Below are positions 56,771 through 62,824 of a stretch of DNA of 64,000 bases, one piece after another. The notes under the pieces were generated by a model that saw only the letters and a list, made by a program, of their open reading frames with translations, made no database searches and was not told the origin of the DNA. Position 1 is the first letter of the stretch. Each line of letters begins with the position of its first letter. Source of the stretch: Flavobacterium profundi (GTDB taxonomy: Bacteria > Bacteroidota > Bacteroidia > Flavobacteriales > Flavobacteriaceae); contig NZ_VDCZ01000009.1 in assembly GCF_006491645.1 (NCBI RefSeq), positions 1 through 64,000 on the forward strand. The letters run 5' to 3'. Made by a program: the position numbers and the translations under genes.

Positions 56771-57454
56771 ATGAAAATAAGTGTATTTATATTTTTTGTA
56801 TTTCTTTCTTGTGCTTCTTCTAAAGCACAAAAAGAAGTTGTACTAGGTTGTTATGTAAACAATGACTCAGAATTTTGCTTTAATGATGACGGAACATTTG
56901 TTTATTATGATTATTCAATATATAGATCAGATGTGAATATCATATTTTGTAATGAATGGAGTAAAGGAAACTGGAAGCTAATTGACGATTCTATTGAATT
57001 AAACTCTGAATTTCATGCAAATCCTATTAATGTTACTATTACAAAGACTAGTGACCGGAATCTAAATAAAAATATTACAATTGATTTTAAAGGATTTAAA
57101 GAAAATTATACTTTATTTTTAGCAAAAAAAAATAGTGATGAATCGATTGAAGTTGATTTAGATACGCCAACCTTAGATATTTCTGGAGGAGAATATCACT
57201 TCAAGTTATATCCATTTAAAGAAAATCTAGAAAAAAGTATGATTATTAAGAACGAGAATTTTGATTCGGATAACTTCACTATTAAGAATGATGAAAATTA
57301 TATTATTTCTATAGATTTCCCTCAGAATATATTTGCTTTTCGGACCTTTAATAATTATATGTTAAAAGTCAAAAAAAATAAGATAATATTTGACAAATGG
57401 AAATACACTAAAAAGCCTGATGGTTATAAATCTAAATTGTCAAAATTTTACTAA
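56771..57454 (+). CDS. Lipoprotein, candidate immunity protein to the RHS toxin
   Basis: A 227-aa exported protein with a short signal sequence and a lipobox-like FLSC (MKISVFIFFVFLSCASSKAQ), so probably anchored in the envelope. The rest is beta-rich (FCFNDDGTFVYYDYSIY, WSKGNWKLIDDSIELNS) and resembles no family I know. It starts one base after the toxin stop codon and is followed by a terminator. That is the usual place for an immunity gene, and envelope location would match a toxin acting outside the cytoplasm. Evidence for the role is position only. Confidence 0.6.
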   Translation: MKISVFIFFVFLSCASSKAQKEVVLGCYVNNDSEFCFNDDGTFVYYDYSIYRSDVNIIFCNEWSKGNWKLIDDSIELNSEFHANPINVTITKTSDRNLNKNITIDFKGFKENYTLFLAKKNSDESIEVDLDTPTLDISGGEYHFKLYPFKENLEKSMIIKNENFDSDNFTIKNDENYIISIDFPQNIFAFRTFNNYMLKVKKNKIIFDKWKYTKKPDGYKSKLSKFY

Positions 57455-57463
57455 ACTTATTTG

Positions 57464-57506
57464 AGTTACAAAAGAAAGTGTTGTTATCTGCACTTCTTTT
57501 GTAACT
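57464..57506. terminator. Bidirectional terminator between toxin block and right arm
   Basis: AGTTACAAAAGAAAGTG pairs with CACTTCTTTTGTAACT (one bulged base) between the convergent lipoprotein and DnaC-like genes. Confidence 0.75.
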
Positions 57507-57521
57507 AAATCTATAAAAGTA

Positions 57522-58181
57522 CTACTTTCTTTTATCTAAACTGTGACTTTCAAAACTTACCAGATTAAACATATTTCTCATTCTAGACCTTAAGCGGTTA
57601 CCATAATGTTTTTCAATTTCTGAAGCTGAGAGATTTGTGGTAAGATGTGTAATTGAGTTGTTTTCTATGAAATTTTCGTAACGACTTATAAGTATTTCTG
57701 CCATTACATTACAATCGTTACCGAAATGTTTTATCTGCTGTTCTGCTCCTAGATCATCGAAACAAAAGCCTGATAATCTAGTTTGATTCATCGCTTTCAT
57801 GGTGTATGGTTGTAGTGCTTCATAACCTTGTTTTGCAAACTCATAGGATATTTCTCTACAGGTTTTGATTTTGTATTCGTATTTCTGATACATGAACGGT
57901 TTAAGTAAATGCATAATTGAAGTTTTACCACAACCTATAGGACCTGATAATAAAATGCCTTTATTGACATCTATACCTAGTTTTAAAGCATTGGTTTTGT
58001 CTCTAATAGCATATATTAATAGTTTTAAGATTACTGGTTTGTCTTCTTCTTGAATTTTAAAGCTGTGTCCATAGGTTTGTTTTCCATGGTATTCTAAGTA
58101 ATTATAGCATTGTATTAAGTCATAAATTTTATAACTTTTTTTGATTTCGAATGTATTTTCTATTTTAAAGTGGTTCTCCAT
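57522..58181 (-). CDS. DnaC/IstB-like AAA+ ATPase
   Basis: A 219-aa P-loop protein. Walker A is GPIGCGKT (80-87), Walker B-like FDDLGAE (141-147), the sensor segment HLTTNLS (179-185) and an Arg-rich RLRSRM (196-201) that could hold the arginine finger. Size and order match helicase loaders (DnaC) and transposon IstB-type ATPases. It overlaps by 17 bp the upstream replication-type gene and would load a helicase at the element's origin or assist replication initiation. No primase or helicase is present in the element, so the host one would be used. Confidence 0.85.
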   Translation of the reverse strand: MENHFKIENTFEIKKSYKIYDLIQCYNYLEYHGKQTYGHSFKIQEEDKPVILKLLIYAIRDKTNALKLGIDVNKGILLSGPIGCGKTSIMHLLKPFMYQKYEYKIKTCREISYEFAKQGYEALQPYTMKAMNQTRLSGFCFDDLGAEQQIKHFGNDCNVMAEILISRYENFIENNSITHLTTNLSASEIEKHYGNRLRSRMRNMFNLVSFESHSLDKRK

Positions 58182-59034
58182 AATTTTTGTGTGTTGAAGT
58201 TTGTAAATGTTGTGGTTGTGGTTTTTGTGTTCCTACGAAATTTTGTGTAGGTCTTTTATTAAAGTTTTGACTGTTTAGAAGCCAATTGCGTATGGCTGCT
58301 TTCCAATCTTTCATTTTTGTTTTTCCACCTACGAGCCATCCATTACTTTCAAAATGGTTGTAAAATTTCTCTGCTTCAATCTCTGGTGCATTTTTTTCAT
58401 GGAAATATGTTATTACTTCGTTTTTGTCAGGAGGAATTGATTGCTGTTTTATACCAGTTTGACTAGGCTGCGCGATTACCTTTTTTTCGAGCAACTTTTT
58501 TTGGGTCTCTTTTTCATTTGTATCCTCTTCTATTTTAAAATTCAATTTTTCATTTTTTTGAATTTGTTCGTTTGCAAGGTTTATATTGTTTGTATTGTTT
58601 ATATAAGGTACCTGTTTAATACTTGTTTGGTGCTTGTTTAGAGCTTGTTCATTAAGCTGTTCATTGACTAGGTTGTTTTTTAATAGGGTTGCTTCTTTAT
58701 TTATGAAGTTTTTAATGTCTTTTTTCACTAGTGGTTTCGTATAAAAATCAAGGCTTAGCACATTGAGCGTTGATCCTTTAAATGGATTGAAAGAAGGGTT
58801 GTATTGTATGTATTCTCTTTCTTGCAACTCTTTAATGCATTTGTGATACGTTGCTGTTGATGAAATTTTGCTAATACGCATTAACTCATCTCTTGAAATT
58901 GATATAGGGTTTTGAAATCTGTTTTGATTCCATAATTGAAAAATAGCCATGTATAGACTTATGTGTGTAGGGTTGAGGTCGTAATCTGTGGTTACTTTTT
59001 CAAAGAATCCTGTGAGGTGTTTTATGTAATTCAT
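58165..59034 (-). CDS. Winged-helix replication-initiation-type protein
   Basis: A 289-aa protein. The N-terminal 100 residues (LTGFFEKVTTDYDLNPTHIS ... ISISRDELMRISKISSTATYHKCIKELQEREYI) form a winged-helix DNA-binding domain like those of DnaD/RepA-type phage and island replication proteins. The middle (about 120-200) is low complexity, rich in Asn, Gln and Lys. The C-terminus (VITYFHEKNAPEIEAEKFYNHFESNGWLVGGKTKMKDWKAAIRNWL) matches the DnaD/phage replication C-terminal helix pattern. It overlaps the DnaC-like gene, so the two probably form a replication module. Confidence 0.7.
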   Translation of the reverse strand: MNYIKHLTGFFEKVTTDYDLNPTHISLYMAIFQLWNQNRFQNPISISRDELMRISKISSTATYHKCIKELQEREYIQYNPSFNPFKGSTLNVLSLDFYTKPLVKKDIKNFINKEATLLKNNLVNEQLNEQALNKHQTSIKQVPYINNTNNINLANEQIQKNEKLNFKIEEDTNEKETQKKLLEKKVIAQPSQTGIKQQSIPPDKNEVITYFHEKNAPEIEAEKFYNHFESNGWLVGGKTKMKDWKAAIRNWLLNSQNFNKRPTQNFVGTQKPQPQHLQTSTHKNYGEPL

Positions 59035-59254
59035 TTTGTGAGTTATTAGTTATTCTTTTTTGAGCTTCTCGATACTATTTTTAAAAGAAAAAATTGGCAT
59101 TTTTACTTTTAAAAATCACTTCCATTGACGTTTTAATTTAATATATTGAAAATCAATTGTTTAAAATATTTTAAAACGTCATTTTATATTCCTTTTTTTA
59201 GCGTAAAAATGATACCTCGAAGTGACGATTCATTAGTGCTTACCTACTTAACTT

Positions 59255-59557
59255 TTATTGGTTTAGCATTTTTTCTATGTCCTCGTGTTTGTAGTACAGT
59301 ATGCCTCCAATGCGTTTGTAGTTTAAAGTTCCATTTACTCTAAGATTTTGTAAAGTACCTGGAGAGATGCGTAAGAGTTTTTTAACCTCAGCAGATTTTA
59401 GCCATTGTGCTGGTTTTTCTACTTTGCTTGTGCTGTTATTAATTTCATTTAGTAGTACATTGCCAAAATTTAGTAGGTCTCTTTTGGTTACTATTTGATG
59501 ATTTAATAATTCGATGTTTTCGATTTCTGGGAAGAGTTTTTTAGCCTGTAAATTCAT
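59255..59557 (-). CDS. Helix-turn-helix (excisionase-like) protein
   Basis: A 100-aa DNA-binding protein. The C-terminal half (WLKSAEVKKLLRISPGTLQNLRVNGTLNYKRIGGILYYKHEDIEKML, residues 52-98) is a MerR/HTH_17-type domain of the sort found in Xis-like proteins of Bacteroidota elements. The start at 59,557 (MNLQAKKLFPE) is preferred over 59,587. The operator-like TTCCCAAG repeats (59,611-59,638) lie 54 bp upstream. It probably controls excision or transcription, but this is inferred from family and place. Confidence 0.75.
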   Translation of the reverse strand: MNLQAKKLFPEIENIELLNHQIVTKRDLLNFGNVLLNEINNSTSKVEKPAQWLKSAEVKKLLRISPGTLQNLRVNGTLNYKRIGGILYYKHEDIEKMLNQ

Positions 59558-59610
59558 AATGAAATTGTTTAAATTGTTACAAGACAAAACAACCTCATTT
59601 GAGTGATTTT

Positions 59611-59638
59611 TATTCCCAAGGTATTCCCAAGTTGGGAA
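59611..59638. promoter_or_regulatory. Operator-like repeats upstream of the HTH gene
   Basis: The direct repeat TATTCCCAAG occurs at 59,611-59,620 and 59,622-59,631. The second copy runs into the odd palindrome TTCCCAA-G-TTGGGAA (59,624-59,638). A related TTCCCAACTTGG lies at 59,756. The HTH protein is the obvious candidate ligand; this is inferred. Confidence 0.6.
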
Positions 59639-59753
59639 CGATTTTTATACAAATGGAAAGAAAGTTAGTAGCCGTGTAGCTTTACAACTTTAGTTGTATT
59701 GATGTGATTAGAAGTAATTTCAAAAAGTGATTTTAAAAAGCGTCATAATAGAG

Positions 59754-59783
59754 AATTCCCAACTTGGTAAGAGGTTGGGAATT
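59754..59783 (-). terminator. Hairpin at end of the RteC-like gene
   Basis: AATTCCCAAC pairs with GTTGGGAATT across a 10-nt loop. Its arm overlaps the stop codon of the RteC-like gene. It shares TTCCCAACTTGG with the operator at 59,624-59,638, so it may act as a terminator, a second operator or both. Confidence 0.5.
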
Positions 59784-60618
59784 ACTTTTCTTCTTCATTT
59801 ATTTTGTGATTGAGTGTGTCTGATAATTGGGTGAGAAATTTGGTTCGATCTATTTTTCTTGCTTTGATATCTAAATAGCTCCTATAAATTGATTCTTCAA
59901 TTTCGATATTAAACATCTTACTGAAGTATGCAGCTATTTCTTTGATATCTGAATTCCCATTATTAAATGACTTAGTATGATGCAATGAATACACAAGTTC
60001 TACTAAGTCCACTTTTGAACCAGACCAGTTTAAAAGGTTGTCATTACTAGGGTGTATAATTGAGCAATTAGTTTCTAATTCTTCAATTCTGTTTTCTAAA
60101 TATGTGGTTAATGTATCGTAAGCTATCATCGTTGCTATTAAATAATCATGACTAGTTGATAATTTTGAATCATAATTAATATAAATGCAATCATCATGCA
60201 GAATGTTTCTACTATTAGATCTAATAAAGTAAAGTTGGTCATTATGAGAGGCTCTAGCTCTATAATATTCAAAAAACTGTTTGTTGCTTTTTGAATGTTT
60301 ATGAATCTTATTTAAAGACTTCTCATAGTGCTTAATTTTATTTTTCTTTGAAGCTGGTAAATTACTTTCGATATTTAAAATCTCCTTGTAGTAAATTAGT
60401 TTAGCAACTATGCTAGGTTTAATTATTTTAAAGAAGTGTATTTCTTCTTCTGGAGTATTAAATTTATATTTTTTTAACCATGAAAATAGTTCTTGTAGTT
60501 CTTGCTCTATAAAGGCTATTACTGCATGACATTTTTTAATAATACTACTATTTTTAGATTTAATGCTCTCGAATTCTTTTTCAAACTCGGTAAAAAAGTC
60601 ATAGGAATAGTTATCCAT
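59782..60618 (-). CDS. RteC-like regulatory protein
   Basis: A 278-aa protein of the RteC family. The N-terminal helical half (EKEFESIKSKNSSIIKKCHAVIAFIEQEL) is followed by the diagnostic C-terminal stretch LNWSGSKVDLVELVYSLHHTKSFNNG, then DIKEIAAYFSKMFNIEIEESIYRSYLDIKARKIDRTKFL. In the Bacteroides element CTnDOT, RteC activates excision and mobilization genes. ATG at 60,618 (MDNYSYDFF) is chosen over 60,672. Position between integrase and the HTH gene fits control of excision. The two-component partners RteA/RteB are not present. Confidence 0.85.
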   Translation of the reverse strand: MDNYSYDFFTEFEKEFESIKSKNSSIIKKCHAVIAFIEQELQELFSWLKKYKFNTPEEEIHFFKIIKPSIVAKLIYYKEILNIESNLPASKKNKIKHYEKSLNKIHKHSKSNKQFFEYYRARASHNDQLYFIRSNSRNILHDDCIYINYDSKLSTSHDYLIATMIAYDTLTTYLENRIEELETNCSIIHPSNDNLLNWSGSKVDLVELVYSLHHTKSFNNGNSDIKEIAAYFSKMFNIEIEESIYRSYLDIKARKIDRTKFLTQLSDTLNHKINEEEK

Positions 60619-60722
60619 AATAACAAACTTAAAATGAAACAAACAAACATAATATGTAACAAACAACTTCAAATAAAACTAAAACTTGTTGATTTTATTG
60701 TTAAAATGTTTCTAATGTTTTA

Positions 60723-61982
60723 CTAAATTTTATGCGAATATTTAAGACTTTTGTCGATTTTATTATATTTATATTCAAATTTAGCTCTTAGGACCATCAT
60801 GTCTTCACTTACTTTTTTATCTAAAACTTTTGCATAATGCTGGGTTGTTCTTAAATTTTTATGTCCTAGCATTTTACTTACGCTTTCTATAGGAACACCA
60901 TTTGTAAGTGTTACAGTTGTAGCAAAAGTATGACGAGCAATGTGAAACGTCAATTCTTTAGGAATTTCACATATGTCTGCAAGTTCTTTTAAATAGGCAT
61001 TCATTTTTTGGTTGGATAGGATAGGGAGTAAGCGATTCTCATTTAAGCATTGTGGGTGTTTTTCATATTTTTCAATAATCGATTGGGTAACAGGTAATAT
61101 GGGAATTTTAGAAGCTGATTCTGTTTTTTGACGATGAGTTGAAATCCATTTTTCTCCATCGATTCCGATTATAATATGTGATTTTGTCAAGTTGAAAACA
61201 TCAATATAAGCTAGTCCGGTAAAGCAACTAAACAAAAACATATCTCTTACTAAATCCAATCTTTTTATTTTGAATTCTTTGTTAAGCAAAGTTTCTATTT
61301 CTTCCTGGTCTAGATAAACTCTTTCAACTTCTCTAACTTTTCCTTTGTAATTTAGGAATGGGTCTTTGTCAATCCATCCGTTAAAGTAACATTGTTTGAT
61401 TATCTTTCCAAAGTTTCTAATGTACTTTATAGTCGAATTATTATTACAATTTTTGGAGTTTCTTAAATAATAATCAAAGTCGTTTATAAAGGCAATATCA
61501 ACTTGCTTTATTGATATATCATTAATTGAATAGCAGTTTTTTAAAAATTCTTTGGTATGACTCAAGGTCGTTTCATATTTTTTAAAGGTATTAATTGAAA
61601 ATTCTCTACCGACCAATTCGTTCATTTTTTTGTTATGGTCTTCAAAAATTACAATTAGTTTTCTGGTTTTTTCTTCAATGCCTAAAAGTTTGTTTTTAAA
61701 AGTTTGTGCATTGATTTCCTGATTATTATTAATCATCCATTTTTCTGTTTCGTAAGCTTTGTTTCTTAGAATGTCTAGATGACTATTTATTAATCGGGTT
61801 TCTTCAGAATTACCTTTCATTTTACCTGCAGCTGTATTCCATTTTGATTTTTCTACAAATCTTGAAATGCTTAATTCTATCCTTGTTCCATTTATGGTTA
61901 TTCTTTGGTAAATGGGTAATAAGCCGTTTTTGGCTGCTTTAGAACTTTTCACGTAGAAAAGGATTGACATTTTGTGTTTCAT
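60723..61982 (-). CDS. Tyrosine recombinase (integrase) of the element
   Basis: A 419-aa site-specific recombinase of the Bacteroidota type. It has an arm-binding N-terminal domain (SILFYVKSSKAAKNGLLPIYQRITINGTRIELSISR), a SAM-like core-binding domain, and a catalytic domain with HIARHTFATTVTLTNGVPIE (His347, Arg350), LGHKNLRTTQHYAKV (His and nucleophile Tyr) and the KTESASKIPIL lysine region. At the place of the first catalytic Arg the sequence is FTGLAYIDVF, lacking the canonical TGLR; IntDOT of Bacteroides shows the same kind of substitution. Start at 61,982 (MKHKMSILFYV) or 61,970. It lies about 250 bp from the attachment site in the tmRNA gene, which it presumably targets. Confidence 0.95.
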   Translation of the reverse strand: MKHKMSILFYVKSSKAAKNGLLPIYQRITINGTRIELSISRFVEKSKWNTAAGKMKGNSEETRLINSHLDILRNKAYETEKWMINNNQEINAQTFKNKLLGIEEKTRKLIVIFEDHNKKMNELVGREFSINTFKKYETTLSHTKEFLKNCYSINDISIKQVDIAFINDFDYYLRNSKNCNNNSTIKYIRNFGKIIKQCYFNGWIDKDPFLNYKGKVREVERVYLDQEEIETLLNKEFKIKRLDLVRDMFLFSCFTGLAYIDVFNLTKSHIIIGIDGEKWISTHRQKTESASKIPILPVTQSIIEKYEKHPQCLNENRLLPILSNQKMNAYLKELADICEIPKELTFHIARHTFATTVTLTNGVPIESVSKMLGHKNLRTTQHYAKVLDKKVSEDMMVLRAKFEYKYNKIDKSLKYSHKI

Positions 61983-62083
61983 TTTGTGGTGACTTATTAT
62001 AGTTATCAAATTAGTTTTTTATTCTTCTATAGTCAAGATGTTTATCTTTTGAACAGCTTGCTATAATTGGGCTAGCTTAAAAT

Positions 62084-62120
62084 TCGGTTACCCAAGATTT
62101 GAATTTTTTAGGGTAACCGA
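62084..62120. repeat. Inverted repeat between integrase and attachment site
   Basis: TCGGTTACCC (62,084-62,093) and GGGTAACCGA (62,111-62,120) form a perfect 10-bp inverted repeat. It is a plausible recombinase arm or accessory-protein site; role inferred. Confidence 0.6.
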
Positions 62121-62173
62121 TTATAGCACCAGTCTTTTGAGATTTTATGAATAATTTGAATACTATGAAAAAC

Positions 62174-62209
62174 AAAAAAGCCTTTAAATCATATGATTTA
62201 AAGGCTTTT
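62174..62209. terminator. Element-borne replacement terminator for tmRNA
   Basis: GCCTTTAAATCAT and its complement ATGATTTAAAGGC form a perfect 26-bp palindrome between A and T runs, 24 bp past the encoded end of the minus-strand tmRNA. It is on the element side of the attachment site, so it substitutes for the host terminator displaced to 23,953-23,990. Confidence 0.8.
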
Positions 62210-62232
62210 AGCTTAAAATGAATTTTAAAAAG

Positions 62233-62255
62233 TGGAGTCGGAGAGAATCGAACTC
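62233..62255. repeat. Right attachment site (within tmRNA 3' end)
   Basis: Direct repeat of 23,991-24,013. It covers the last bases of the tmRNA gene: acceptor strand and T-arm. The tmRNA continues unbroken to 62,628, so integration preserved the gene. Confidence 0.93.
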
Positions 62256-62628
62256 TCGTCCAAACAAGCAATCGAAGAGCTTTCTACATGCTTAGTTTCT
62301 GCTTGAATTTTCGACAAAAAGCAAGGCCAAAAACAACCACTTCTTGCTTAGCTTTATCAGTGTCAGAAAGGATTTAAAGCATTACCTTTCCTAGGTTTAC
62401 TTTTACGGTTCACCTGAATCAAACTCCATAAACCAAGGATGTTGAGGTGAATCTAGCTTTCCAACCTTGTTGGAACTAGGCAAATCGTACTAAACTTCGG
62501 ATTAAGCAGCTAAAGCGTAATTATTTTCGCCGTTTATAAGGTTGTACGATTATGATTTACGAGCCAAAAGTACAATGCTCGGCATGCTTACTTTTCAATT
62601 CCACTCGCTGTCAAAACCAGTCGACCCC
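62234..62628 (-). ncRNA. ssrA: Transfer-messenger RNA (tmRNA)
   Basis: A gene of about 395 nt. The 5' end GGGGUCGACUGGUUUUGACA (62,628 leftwards) pairs as GGGGUCG with CGACUCC at the 3' end to make the acceptor stem. The T-arm reads GAGAGUUCGAUUCUCUC. The tag frame, starting at the resume codon GGC near 62,531, reads GENNYALAA and stop, giving AGENNYALAA with the charged alanine. It rescues stalled ribosomes with SmpB. The CCA end is not encoded (the genome has ACTT), so it is added enzymatically. A 14-bp tandem repeat (62,639-62,666) precedes the gene. The element described above is integrated in its 3' end. Confidence 0.96.
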
Positions 62629-62780
62629 AAATGAAATTAGAATTTAGAAATCAGAATTTAGAAATGTATAATACAAAAATCATACCTTTTCACTATTCTA
62701 AGTAAATGCTTCTAAAAAGTGTGCCAAAATTACATTATTTTTTCCATTAAAAAAAAGTTGTTTTTAGAAATCTATAAAGT

Positions 62781-62788
62781 TATATTTG
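62781..62788 (+). promoter_or_regulatory. -7 promoter box (TATATTTG)
   Basis: Match to TAnnTTTG 36 bp upstream of the ATG at 62,825. Confidence 0.55.
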
Positions 62789-62824
62789 TAACATTGCTGA
62801 CTAAACTTAAGATAAAAATAACAA

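Larger units (their letters stand above)
23991..62255. mobile_element. 38.2-kb integrative element in the tmRNA gene
   Basis: It is bounded by 23-bp direct repeats of the tmRNA 3' end. The integrase gene (60,723-61,982) lies beside the intact tmRNA. Right-arm genes are integrase, RteC-like, helix-turn-helix, winged-helix replication-type and DnaC-like ATPase. Left-arm genes are a HTH-like 66-aa protein, a 252-aa unknown, DUF5675 and two small membrane proteins. The cargo is a type I restriction locus with extra genes and an RHS toxin. No relaxase, type IV coupling protein, tra gene, capsid, portal or terminase gene was recognised. A phage satellite or a mobilizable genomic island fits better than a complete prophage or ICE. 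Confidence 0.92.

Noticed and set aside
24014..62232. Complete prophage
   Set aside because: No capsid, portal, terminase or tail genes are visible; the DUF5675 and holin-like genes alone are not enough.
24014..62232. Self-transmissible ICE
   Set aside because: No relaxase, coupling protein or tra genes; RteC-like and integrase genes alone do not show transfer.
62077..62271. Open reading frame of 64 codons on the minus strand beside the tmRNA
   Set aside because: It runs across the terminator palindrome, the attachment site and the tmRNA 3' end, so it is a chance frame over a structural RNA gene.
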